A stretch of 64,000 nucleotides of DNA from Roseiarcus sp963761435 (lineage in GTDB: Bacteria > Pseudomonadota > Alphaproteobacteria > Rhizobiales > Beijerinckiaceae): the NCBI GenBank assembly GCA_963761435.1, contig CAVXHJ010000010.1, positions 1,240,001 through 1,304,000 of the forward strand, given 5' to 3'. Positions 18,215 through 30,660 of the stretch are shown here, piece after piece (positions within the stretch are counted from its first letter, which is position 1; each line of letters opens with the position of its first letter). The notes under the pieces were generated by a model. It saw only the letters and a list, made by a program, of their open reading frames with translations, was not told the DNA's origin and did no database searches. Made by a program: the position numbers and the translations under genes.

Positions 18215-18924
18215 TAAAGACCGATTTCCAACGCCGCGAATTCACCAACGGTGAAGAGCTCGCGCACGGCCTGGCGGACTGGACAGCCGAACACTTGCGC
18301 GCCGCCATTGCGGCGCGCGGCGCCGCGCTGCTGATTGTTTCGGGAGGAAAGTCCCCCGCGCGTTTTTTTGAGCTGCTGTCGAATGCGGAGCTCGACTGGG
18401 CCCGCGTGGCGGTCACTCTCGCCGACGAACGGCGCGTCGCGGACGATAGCCCCCGATCGAATGCGCGACTGGTGCGCGACAAGCTGTTGCGCAATCGCGC
18501 GGCGGCGGCGAGCTTCACGCCGCTTGCCGACGTGCGCCTGCCCCCGGACCAGGAACTCGCCGCGGCAAGCGCGCGCGTCGCCCATCTGCCCCTGCCGGCC
18601 GACGTCGTCATTCTCGGGATGGGCGACGACGGACACACCTGCTCGTGGTTCCCCGGCGCCGACGGCCTCGCCGATGCGATGGACCAGGGGGCGCGGCAAC
18701 TCGTGGCTCCCATCGTCGCGGCGGACGCAGGCGAACCGCGCCTCACGCTCACCGGGCGCGTGATCCTGCGAGCGAGGGCGATCGCGCTGGAGATCCAGGG
18801 CGAAGCAAAATTGGCGACCTTCGCCAAGGCGCTCGGCTCCGGACCCGAGGAAGCGATGCCCATTCGCGCCGTGCTGCGGCGGGCGACCGATCGGCTCACC
18901 GTGTTCAGCGCGAAGCAGGCCTGA
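18211..18924 (+). CDS. pgl: 6-phosphogluconolactonase
   Basis: 237 residues. Hydrolyses the lactone produced by Zwf to 6-phosphogluconate. Family features seen: LIVSGGKSPARFFELL (phosphate site) near residue 45, VTLADERRV near residue 72 with NARLV after it, and GMGDDGHTCSWFPG near residue 136. The start at 18211 was chosen for the 4-base overlap with zwf. An edd gene, which often completes this operon, does not follow. Confidence 0.94.
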   Translation: MIKTDFQRREFTNGEELAHGLADWTAEHLRAAIAARGAALLIVSGGKSPARFFELLSNAELDWARVAVTLADERRVADDSPRSNARLVRDKLLRNRAAAASFTPLADVRLPPDQELAAASARVAHLPLPADVVILGMGDDGHTCSWFPGADGLADAMDQGARQLVAPIVAADAGEPRLTLTGRVILRARAIALEIQGEAKLATFAKALGSGPEEAMPIRAVLRRATDRLTVFSAKQA

Positions 18925-18978
18925 CGCGGATGGCGTTGCGCCGGTCGCGCGAGGTTCGATCAATGCGGGTCGCCGCTT

Positions 18979-20205
18979 TCACGTCTTTACGAACGGACAC
19001 CCGCCTTTCTCCAATGGGCGAAAGGCGTCCTCGGGCTTGATCGTCGCGACGAGCTGGAAATAGTCCCAATCGTATTTCGATTCGGCCGGGGTCTTGGCCT
19101 TGTAGAGATACATCGGATGAAGCTTGCGCCCGTCGACGCGGATGACCCCTTTGCCGAACAGCGGGTCATCGGTCGGGATCGCCTTCATTGTGTCGACAAG
19201 CTTGACGCCATCGTCCGCGCTCTTGATCTGCGCGACCGCTTTCATCAGATGCTCTGTCGCCGCGTACATGCCGGCGTGCATGTCGTTGGGCATCATCTTC
19301 TTGGGGTGAGCCGCCCGGAAGCGCTTGGCGAAGGCGCGCGTACCTTCATTCGCATCCCAATAGAAGCCGGTGCAAATCGTCGCCCCATCGACAATGTCGA
19401 GGCCGAGCGAGGGGATGTTGGTGACGTTGAGGATCAGTCCCGCCAGGCGCTGCTTGGCGCCAAGGCCGAATTCATGCGCCTGTTTGATGCAGTTGTTGAG
19501 GTCGCCGCCTGCATTGGCGAGCCCCACGGTGTCGGCGCCCGAATTCTGCGCCTGGAGCACAAACGACGAAAAGTCAGCGGTGTTGAGCGGATGGCGCACC
19601 GACCCCACGACCTTGCCGCCGGCGGCCTGAACCGCGGCGGCGCAATTGGCCTCGAGGTCCTTGCCGAACGCATAGTCTGCGGTGATGAAAAACCAGCTCT
19701 TGCCGCCCGCTTCGGTGAGCGCCTTCCCGAGGCCCGTCCCCAGCGCGTAGGTGTCGTAGGTCCAATGGACGAAATTGCGCGAGCATTTCGGTCCGGTCAT
19801 CACCGACGACCCAGCCCCTGAGCCGATCGCCGCCTTGTTTTTCTCCTCGGCGACCGCCATCACCGCGAGAGCGACCGCGGAATTCGGCAAGTCCATGATG
19901 ACATCGACATTCTCGGAATCGAACCACTTGCGCGCGATCGCCGATCCGACGTCGGGCTTGTTCTGATGGTCGGCGGAGACGATTTCGACCGGCACCCCCA
20001 ACGTCTTTGAGAAGTCGTCCACGGCGAGCTGGGCGCCGACGACCGAGCCTACGCCCTGATAGTCAGCATAGACGCTCGACATGTCATTCAGGATGCCGAT
20101 CTTGAGCGGCCGCGCCGCCTGCGCGCGAACGACACTTGGCGCCAGCGCCAGCGCTGCGCCTCCGACCAGGACTTGTCGTCGATTTGGCCTCTTCGCCACG
20201 CCCAT
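18979..20205 (-). CDS. LivK-type ABC transporter substrate-binding protein (orphan)
   Basis: 408 residues. The N-terminus KRPNRRQVLVGGAALALAP looks like a twin-arginine signal (RRQVLVGG), so export through Tat is likely. The mature part is a branched-chain amino-acid/amide-type periplasmic binding protein (KIGILNDMSSVYADYQG, SADHQNKPDVGSAIARKW, FFITADYAFGKDLEANC). Ligands of this family include amino acids, urea, amides and aromatic acids. No permease or ATPase gene is adjacent, so its partners must lie elsewhere. A phased inverted-repeat operator is found 150 bases upstream of its start. Confidence 0.85.
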   Translation of the reverse strand: MGVAKRPNRRQVLVGGAALALAPSVVRAQAARPLKIGILNDMSSVYADYQGVGSVVGAQLAVDDFSKTLGVPVEIVSADHQNKPDVGSAIARKWFDSENVDVIMDLPNSAVALAVMAVAEEKNKAAIGSGAGSSVMTGPKCSRNFVHWTYDTYALGTGLGKALTEAGGKSWFFITADYAFGKDLEANCAAAVQAAGGKVVGSVRHPLNTADFSSFVLQAQNSGADTVGLANAGGDLNNCIKQAHEFGLGAKQRLAGLILNVTNIPSLGLDIVDGATICTGFYWDANEGTRAFAKRFRAAHPKKMMPNDMHAGMYAATEHLMKAVAQIKSADDGVKLVDTMKAIPTDDPLFGKGVIRVDGRKLHPMYLYKAKTPAESKYDWDYFQLVATIKPEDAFRPLEKGGCPFVKT

Positions 20206-20354
20206 TCCGTGCTCCTTGTGCGTTTCCCTGTGGGCCTTTTGCCAGGCCGCGATGTTGATCCAGTGTGGCGCGTCACGCCTGGCGAGGCAAGTCGGTCCAC
20301 GCGTGCCCGCGCAATCGGTCCGGCAAAAATAGCCGCAAGCAAGACGTAAGCTTA

Positions 20355-20394
20355 CGAAAGCCCACGAAAATGAAAATGCTTTCGTTTGCTTTCG
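20355..20394. promoter_or_regulatory. Symmetric four-half-site operator, DeoR/GlpR-like
   Basis: CGAAA occurs at 20355 and 20365 and its complement TTTCG at 20380 and 20390. Each pair is spaced 10 bp and the whole is symmetric about 20374.5. Helically phased TTTCG(TTT) repeats are the form of operator described for DeoR-family (GlpR-like) repressors. It lies about 150 bases upstream of the minus-strand LivK-type gene, the only nearby start. No DeoR gene is in the window. Confidence 0.5.
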
Positions 20395-20561
20395 TTTATT
20401 TTTTGGAATCAGGACTTTTCAAAGGGTTGCACGCGATTCAAGCAAGAAAAATTCCCTGCCTCTTTTCTCCCCGACGCCGGGTCCTCTCATTAGACCCTCG
20501 CCTGCTTCTGGCAATCGGAATTGGCATAGCACAAGATTCTGATTTACGCAACACATTACAC

Positions 20562-20848
20562 GGCTCTTATGGCGTTATCTGTTGGTCGACCGGTTTGCTG
20601 TTCGTTCGTCGAACCCTTGCCGTCATGGCCGGGCTTGTCCCGGCCATCCACGCCGGGCCGCCGCAAGAACGAGTCCCGCCTCGGCGCGACCGGCAGGAAG
20701 GCGGACGGTCGCAAGGCTTTTCGCGCTTGCCTGCGTAGATGCGCTGGGCCTTCGGGGATGGCCGGGACAAGCCCGGCCATGACGCCTTGATGGCGCCGTC
20801 CGCCGACCTCCCGATTCCTTCCCCACAACAGCCAACGCGATAAGAGCC
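20562..20848. repeat. Nested inverted-repeat element (~287 bp)
   Basis: Outer arms 20562-20584 and 20826-20848 match at about 20 of 23 positions in inverted orientation. Inner arms 20621-20649 and 20756-20784 are a perfect 29-nt inverted repeat beginning CGTCATGGCCGGGCTTGTCC. Each inner arm is itself a palindrome (ATGGCCGGG-CTTGT-CCCGGCCAT). The inner unit is a widespread rhizobial palindromic repeat; short frames within it are an artefact. No transposase is present, so a non-autonomous or structural element is likely. Confidence 0.7.
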
Positions 20849-20993
20849 CATTACACGCGCCGAAGGGCGAGGCGCGGCCCCGTGTCCGCCGAAGCCGTTT
20901 GCCGCATCATGCCTATAGACTTTTGTCCATAAGGAGTTCTCTTAGCCCACGAGAGCGCCCGACGCGCTCCGCCAGTCCTCGAGGACCACTTTC

Positions 20994-21442
20994 GTGCTGA
21001 CCAAGAAGGGAAAATACGGCCTCAAGGCCATGGTTCATCTCGCCGGGCTCGCGCCTGACGATCTCGCCCAAGCGGCGGATATCGCCGAACGAATTCGATT
21101 TCAAAAAAATTCCTCGATCACATTCTCACGGAATTGCGCCACGCCGGCCTCGTCTATTCCAAGAAGGGGAAGGGCGGCGGCTAAGCGCTCGCGAGGCCGG
21201 CGCTTGAGATTCGAATCGGCGCAATCGTGCGCGCCCTCGATGGCCCGCTGGCCCCGATCGCCTGCGCTTCGGTGACGGCCTATCGAGCTTGCGACGACTG
21301 CGGCGACCTCAAAACCTGCCCGGTCCGGCTGATCATGGTCGCGGCGCGCGAGGCCATCGCAAGCGTGCTCGATCGCCGCACCCTCGCCGAAATGCGCGCG
21401 CTCTCGCCGGGCGACGAACTGACGCTGATGTATCACATTTAG
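20994..21442 (+). pseudogene. Rrf2-family iron-sulfur regulator, broken by frameshift and stop
   Basis: GTG start at 20994. The N-terminus LTKKGKYGLKAMVHLAGL is that of Rrf2 (IscR/RirA/NsrR-like) winged-helix regulators. At the A7 run 21103-21109 one base appears missing: with an eighth A the frame continues FQKKFLDHILTELRHAGLVY, the conserved helix. It then reads KGKGGG and meets TAA at 21182-21184 where the family has GGGY. After that, the same frame gives ALARPALEIRIG, the Fe-S ligand segment CDDCGDLKTC and an intact C-terminus ending LTLMYHI. Two lesions in one short gene suggest a true pseudogene, though both could be read errors. Confidence 0.7.
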
Positions 21443-21497
21443 GCTTCCAACTCGCGTCGAGCGATGGGTTTTGCGCGAGCGATACGGGAGGACGCGG

Positions 21498-22043
21498 ATG
21501 AAACTGAAGCGCCAGGTCCACGGCCGCTCAACCGGCCTTGCAATGAGACTGGGGCGGCTGGCGGCGGCAGCCATTTTGGTCGCGGCGTTGGTAGGAACAG
21601 CGAGTTTGGCGCTCGCCGGCGACAATGCGCTGCTTGGCACCTGGAAGCTGAAGTCGTTCGTTCGCGAGGACGTCGCGACCGGCGAACGGAGGCCCGCGCT
21701 CGGCGAGCATCCCGAGGGATACCTCGGTTACGGGGTCGATGGGCGCATGTATGCGTTATTCGTCGCCGGCGGCCGCGTGGTTCCTGCCGGCGACCAGCCG
21801 ACGGACGCGGAGCGCGTACAACTGCACAAGTCGATGATTGCTTATGCCGGGAGTTACACGATCGCCGGCGACAGAGTCATCCACCACATCGACATCGCCT
21901 GGAATAACGCGCGCCTCGGATCCGACCAGGTCCGCTTCTTCAAGCTTGACGGCGAGAGGCTGACCCTTACGACCGAGCGCAACAAGAGCCCGATCGATGG
22001 GAGCGAAGGGTTCGGCGTGCTGGAGTTTGAGCGATTGAGGTAA
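21498..22043 (+). CDS. Exported lipocalin-like domain protein
   Basis: 181 residues from ATG 21498, preceded by GGGAGGA at the right distance; a start at 21471 would add nine residues with no ribosome site. A signal peptide (LAAAAILVAALVGTASLALA) is followed by a lipocalin-like beta-barrel domain: LLGTWKLKSFVRED at the start, GYLGYGVDGRMYALFV, and the closing EGFGVLEFERL. Proteins of this family carry a single small barrel; ligands are not known. It lies downstream of the broken regulator, with no other partner. Confidence 0.72.
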   Translation: MKLKRQVHGRSTGLAMRLGRLAAAAILVAALVGTASLALAGDNALLGTWKLKSFVREDVATGERRPALGEHPEGYLGYGVDGRMYALFVAGGRVVPAGDQPTDAERVQLHKSMIAYAGSYTIAGDRVIHHIDIAWNNARLGSDQVRFFKLDGERLTLTTERNKSPIDGSEGFGVLEFERLR

Positions 22044-22114
22044 CGGGGCCACCGTCGCCGAACGAACCCCCGCCGCGGCGCTATGCCAAGCGCGGGCGAA
22101 TAGATCGCTGAGTC

Positions 22115-22191
<77 letters not shown>

Positions 22192-22257
22192 TCAGAGGGT
22201 CTTGGACATAAAAACCAAAGATCTTTTGTGTTGAGGAATGGTTTCCGTTCTTTGCAG

Positions 22258-22374
22258 GCCTGGCGACGACCTACTCTCCCATGTCTTGAGACAGAGTACC
22301 ATCGGCGCTAAGGCGTTTGACGGCCGAGTTCGGGATGGGATCGGGTCTTATCACCTTGCAAGAGCCACCAGGCC
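22258..22374 (-). rRNA. rrf: 5S ribosomal RNA
   Basis: Read on the minus strand it begins near GCCTGGTGGC and contains the conserved CCGATCCCATCCCGAACTCG and the closing ATGGGAGAGTAGGTCG. Ends are placed by stem pairing and are accurate to a few bases. It lies between 23S and tRNA-fMet. Confidence 0.95.
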
Positions 22375-22457
22375 GGCAAAGAACGGTGAAGCAAAACTGG
22401 CTTTTCATGTTTCAAAGCGAGTGCTTTGAAAGTCTCGCGCCTTGGCGACGAGAGCAA

Positions 22458-25330
<2,873 letters not shown>

Positions 25331-25751
25331 GCTCTCATCGCCAAAGCGCGCGTTCATTGTCGCTCGATCGATCGGCAATCGATCGGGCAAACGCGCTCCC
25401 TGGCTTGAAAAGACCAGTTTTGCTTCAAACGCATCCGGGGACCTGAGCGGTCAGGCTCCAAATCCACGACTGGTTGCTCGAAGGGCAAGATGACGACGCG
25501 ACGCTTTGCTCGCCTCCGGGCTCTCTCGAACCCGCCGGCAACGTCCCGCCCCATCCGGCCCTCGACCGAATGCGCTTCCTCTTCACAATGTCAGATACCG
25601 AAAGACTTGCCCGTTAGGGGCGCGTCTCCCGTCAACGTTTTCGAAGCGCCAAGCGCCCCGAGAACGAAACCCCACAAATTGCATCGGGAAGGATACGAGC
25701 GCCGCGCGCCCAGGTCTTCCTCAACCGCGGTCGAGACCAGAAGCCAAGACC
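25331..25751. other. Internal transcribed spacer, 23S side
   Basis: No gene seen. It separates tRNA-Ala from 23S. A strong self-pairing tract around GATCGATCGGCAATCGATC, bounded by AGCGCGCGTT (25345-25354) and AACGCGCT (25390-25397), and the sequence GAGAGCAATCAAGTG at the 23S start (repeated after the 3' end near 22450) probably form the 23S processing stalk. Confidence 0.6.
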
Positions 25752-25827
25752 TTGGTGGAGCCAGACGGGATCGAACCGACGACCTCATGCTTGCAAAGCA
25801 CGCGCTCTCCCAACTGAGCTATGGCCC
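25752..25827 (-). tRNA. tRNA-Ala (TGC)
   Basis: 76 nt, GGGGCCATAGCTCAG at the 5' end, anticodon TGC in CTTTGCAAGC, T-loop GGTTCGATCC, CCA encoded. Standard rRNA-spacer tRNA. Confidence 0.97.
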
Positions 25828-25862
25828 CGTTTCAAGACCCGCCGGCGGCCAAAGGCCAGTCG

Positions 25863-25939
25863 TGGTGGGCCTGGGAGGACTTGAACCTCCGACCTCACGC
25901 TTATCAAGCGCGCGCTCTAACCAACTGAGCTACAAGCCC
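25863..25939 (-). tRNA. tRNA-Ile (GAT)
   Basis: 77 nt, GGGCTTGTAGCTCAG at the 5' end, anticodon GAT in CTTGATAAGC, T-loop GGTTCAAGTCC, CCA encoded. Lies between 16S and tRNA-Ala as in most Alphaproteobacteria. Confidence 0.97.
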
Positions 25940-26143
25940 GGTCGAAAGAAGAAGTCCTACGCCCGCTCTGGCGGCTTCATCGCCGCCCGAGACGCAAGTC
26001 TTCCATATCCTTAAATCAGAAAGAGAGACGAAGGCGGCGCGATCCCGCAAAATGCGGCTGTGACTCAGCCGCTTGATTCTGAGCCGGATGACAAACCGTT
26101 CGACAAGGGCAAGCCCAAGTCTTGGGTTGATGTCTCCGAATCC

Positions 26144-27632
<1,489 letters not shown>

Positions 27633-28148
27633 ATTGAGATCTTTGTCCTGACTGGTCACTTCAGCGCCCCGAAGGTAGGGACGCTGTATTCTTGACGAGT
27701 TCCAAACACATCCGCTTCCAAAGAGGTTTGCGGCCTGCCCGCCTCACGACGGTCTGACCACGCTCCTTCGAAGCGCGATGAATTTTTGAAACGTGACCGT
27801 CAGTTGTCTCTTCGGACTCCAATCCCCGGATCGGCCCCAAGCTTGCGCCTGAATTCGACCCGACGACCAAAGTCCCGCAAGGACCCCGCCGCCCACGTCT
27901 CTCTTCCTTCCGATGCAATTGTCAAACAGCGAGGAGCGAGACGCTCCTTAAGCCAAAACCAAACTCCACGGCGAACCGCCGCCAAAGCCCAGTTCGAGCT
28001 TGAATTCCAAACATGTCGTCACGCAAGCGTGACTGGAACGACCAAAAACTCTCCGCCCCCGCCTCTCAGCAGGGAGGAGTGCGCTCGGAAAGTCCCGTGA
28101 CCCGCCGCTCAACCGCTCTAAAAGGGCGCCAAGCCGTTGGGAGAGGCG
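27633..28148 (-). other. rRNA operon leader
   Basis: About 510 nt between the promoter and 16S, without a gene. On the minus strand a boxA-like element GCTGTTTGACAATTG (27930-27916) matches the antitermination signal expected in rRNA leaders. Several GC-rich inverted repeats are present, as needed for the 16S processing stalk. Confidence 0.6.
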
Positions 28149-28177
28149 CATATAGGCCCCGGTGAAGTTTCTGTCAA
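28149..28177 (-). promoter_or_regulatory. rRNA operon promoter
   Basis: Minus strand: consensus -35 TTGACA (28177-28172), 17-bp spacer, -10 TATATG (28154-28149). Transcription would start near 28141. The -35 box contains the TGA stop of the upstream P450 gene. Confidence 0.75.
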
Positions 28178-29607
28178 CGGACTTTCACAAAGAAATTCCC
28201 GGCTGTGGATTTCTTCGCCGTCCGCCGCAGTTTCACGTGCATTTTCAGGCCCCCTCGCGGGCGCAGCGTCAAACGCTGCCGCGGCATCACGGACTGCCCC
28301 TCGACCAGATCGAACCGGAAGGCGCGCAAGAGATTCGCCAGCAGAATAATTCCCTCCTGCAGGGCGAAAGCCATGCCGATGCAGATCCGCGGCCCGACGC
28401 CGAAAGGAATATACGCGAAGCGGTCGATCCGCTCGCGCCGTTCGCCGAGAAAACGCGACGGATCGAAGGCGTCGGGATTTTCCCAGAGCCCGCGCCGCCG
28501 GTGCAGAACGTATGGCGAGACCGAGATCACCGCGCCAGCGGGAATATGCACGCCGGCGAGTTCGTCGTCGGCGATCGCCTGACGGCTCAGCGTCGGCGCC
28601 GGCGGATAGAGCCGCATCGCTTCCTCGAATACGGCGCGCAACGTTTCGCAACCCTCGGTCGCAGCCGGCCGTCGCGGATCGAACGCCTCGTCCGCCTCGG
28701 CTTCGGCCCGATTGCGCCACTCGGGCGACTGCGACAGCAGGTAGAGCGTCCAGGTGAGCGCGTTAGCGGTCGTTTCATGTCCGGCGAGGATGAAAGCGAC
28801 GATGTTGGCGCGCATATCCTCGTCGGACATGCCGTAGCCGCTTTCCGGGTCCCTCGCCGAAAGCAGCAGCGTCAAAAGGTCGCGCGGCGCCTCCGCGCCG
28901 CTTTCAATCAACGCCCGCCGATTGCCGATGATTTCGTCGACCGCCTGGGCGAAGAACATCATGGCCGGACGGGCGCGACGGCGTCCAAGCCGAGGCAGAA
29001 AGCTCGGCGCGCCCAGAAGATCGAGCGGGTCGAGTTGGCCGATGGCGTCGAAATAACCCGCGACCGTGCGTTGGAAAGCGCTCGGCTCGCGCCCGAGACC
29101 TTGCGAAAATAGCGTCTGCTCAAGGACCTCAAGCGTCATTCGCGACATGAGCGCGCTGACCTCGGTCACCGCGCCTTCGCGCCTCGCGTTCAAGCGCTCG
29201 ACGGCCGCCTGCGCCACCCTCTGCACTGCCGGTGCGAACTCGGCGACCTGACGAGGCGAAAACAGAGGAGAGAGCGCGCGTCGCTGTTTTCGCCAATCCT
29301 CGCCCTCGCTCGTCAGCAGTCCGTTTCCGAGGCCTGGCCGCAAGACCCGAATCTGAAGGTCGTCCTTGCGGTAGTTGGCGGCGTTGTCGAGAAAGATCCG
29401 CCTGACCGCGGCGGGATCATGCGCGGCGCCGCGCAGACCCAGAATAGACCGCCCGAGAGAGACGGGCCGTTCGAAATCCGCTTCGCACCAGACTTCGATC
29501 GGATTGCGCCGAAGCGCCAAGATGATCGACAGGACGCCGCGGGGCTTGTTCGGCCTTTGCGGAAAGGGGGGGACAAAGAGCCTGGAGGCTTTGGAACCGA
29601 CCGGCAT
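28174..29607 (-). CDS. Cytochrome P450
   Basis: 477 residues, heme-thiolate monooxygenase. The I-helix oxygen-activation motif AGHETT, the K-helix ExxR in EEAMRLYPP and the heme loop FGVGPRICIG (ligand Cys near residue 409) are all present and in order. No membrane anchor or fused reductase is seen, so a separate ferredoxin system is needed; none is adjacent. Substrate is not predictable; relatives oxidise fatty acids and related hydrophobic compounds. It is transcribed toward the rRNA operon and ends inside that operon's -35 box. A start further upstream is possible but MPVGSKASRL at 29607 is the best. Confidence 0.87.
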   Translation of the reverse strand: MPVGSKASRLFVPPFPQRPNKPRGVLSIILALRRNPIEVWCEADFERPVSLGRSILGLRGAAHDPAAVRRIFLDNAANYRKDDLQIRVLRPGLGNGLLTSEGEDWRKQRRALSPLFSPRQVAEFAPAVQRVAQAAVERLNARREGAVTEVSALMSRMTLEVLEQTLFSQGLGREPSAFQRTVAGYFDAIGQLDPLDLLGAPSFLPRLGRRRARPAMMFFAQAVDEIIGNRRALIESGAEAPRDLLTLLLSARDPESGYGMSDEDMRANIVAFILAGHETTANALTWTLYLLSQSPEWRNRAEAEADEAFDPRRPAATEGCETLRAVFEEAMRLYPPAPTLSRQAIADDELAGVHIPAGAVISVSPYVLHRRRGLWENPDAFDPSRFLGERRERIDRFAYIPFGVGPRICIGMAFALQEGIILLANLLRAFRFDLVEGQSVMPRQRLTLRPRGGLKMHVKLRRTAKKSTAGNFFVKVR

Positions 29608-29709
29608 GGGGCGCGCCCTGGAACGAAGATGCCCACGAAACTTAGGATACGCCGAGCCTCGGCGACAGGGGCAGCGCCGAGAAACTCTCTCGACAGACGC
29701 CGGGGGACG

Positions 29710-30316
29710 TCAAAACGCCGTGCGCTGGCGCATCGCCGCCGCCAGCGTGCCGTCATCGAGGTAGTCGAGTTCGCCGCCGACCGGCACCCCATGCGCGAGC
29801 CGCGTCAGCCTGACTGGGTATTCGGCGAGGAGATCAATGATGTAATGCGCCGTCGTCTGGCCATCGACCGTGGCGTTGACGGCAAGGATCAATTCCCCCA
29901 CCTCGCCTTTGGCGACGCGCGCAACGAGCGGCGCGAGGTTGAGATCGGCCGGCCCGACCCCGTCGAGCGGCGACAGCGCGCCGCCGAGCACGTGATAGCG
30001 CGCCCGCGTGGCGCCCGGCCCGCTCGAGCGCCCAGAGATCGCCAACCGATTCGACAACGACCAGCATCGTCGGATCCCGGCGCTCATCGACGCAGATCGT
30101 ACATGGGTCGCGGGTGTCGACATTGCCGCAGACCGAGCAGGTCACGATCCGCTCCTGGGCGACGCGGAGCGCCTCGGCAAGCGGCGTAAGCAGCGTCTCG
30201 CGCTTGCGGATGAGATGGAGCGCGGCGCGGCGCGCCGAACGCGGTCCCAATCCCGGCAGGCGCGCGAGAAGCTGGACGAGCCGTTCGATTTCCGGTCCGG
30301 CGACGCTGGTCGACAT
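29710..30316 (-). CDS. recR: Recombination protein RecR, frameshifted
   Basis: RecR forms the clamp that works with RecO and RecF to load RecA at gaps. The protein begins with the HhH-type LVQLLARLPGLGPRSARR, then a four-cysteine zinc finger CSVCGNVDTRDPCTIC (about residues 60-75), then a Toprim domain starting MLVVVESVGDLWALE. One extra base near 30013 shifts the frame; removing it joins ERAG to ATRARYHVLGG and gives 201 residues, the normal length. RecR is conserved in nearly all bacteria, so a sequence error is likelier than a real loss. It is 7 bases downstream of ybaB and in the dnaX operon. Confidence 0.85.
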
Positions 30317-30323
30317 CCAGCCT

Positions 30324-30644
30324 CTAGAACGGAAGTTTCATGCCGGCTGGCAAGGACAGGCCGGCGGTCAGCGACTGCATTTTCTCGGCGGCGGCCTGAT
30401 CGGCCTTGGCCTTGCCGTCGGCGAACGCCGCGACGACCAAATCCTCGAGCATCTCCTTGTCGGCGGGCGTCAACAGCGAGGCGTCGATGCTAATGCTCTT
30501 CAACTCGCCCTTGGCGTTGAGGGTGAGGCTGACCATTCCGCCGCCTGCCCGGCCTTCGACTTCAAGGCGCCCCAATTCCTCCTGCGCTTCCTGAAGCTTG
30601 GCCTGAACCGCCTGTGCTTTTTTCATCATCCCCATGATATCCAT
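30324..30644 (-). CDS. ybaB: YbaB/EbfC family nucleoid-associated protein
   Basis: 106 residues. It starts MDIMGMMKKAQAVQAK and carries the family core EVEGRAGGGMVSLTLN, with a C-terminal helix. The homodimer binds DNA with weak specificity and is thought to help organise the nucleoid. The gene lies 16 bases after dnaX and 7 before recR, the classic dnaX-ybaB-recR operon. Confidence 0.94.
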   Translation of the reverse strand: MDIMGMMKKAQAVQAKLQEAQEELGRLEVEGRAGGGMVSLTLNAKGELKSISIDASLLTPADKEMLEDLVVAAFADGKAKADQAAAEKMQSLTAGLSLPAGMKLPF

Positions 30645-30660
30645 GGCGGCAATCTCCTTC

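Larger units (their letters stand above)
20206..20993. other. 788-bp intergenic region
   Basis: No gene seen. It holds the four-half-site operator (20355-20394), an AT-rich tract to about 20500 and the nested inverted-repeat element (20562-20848). The remainder, 20849-20993, carries the promoter-proximal part of the rrf2 gene. Confidence 0.6.

Noticed and set aside
20569..20851. Several short overlapping frames on both strands
   Set aside because: They arise from the symmetric palindromic element and share its repeats (translations of MAGLVPAI type).
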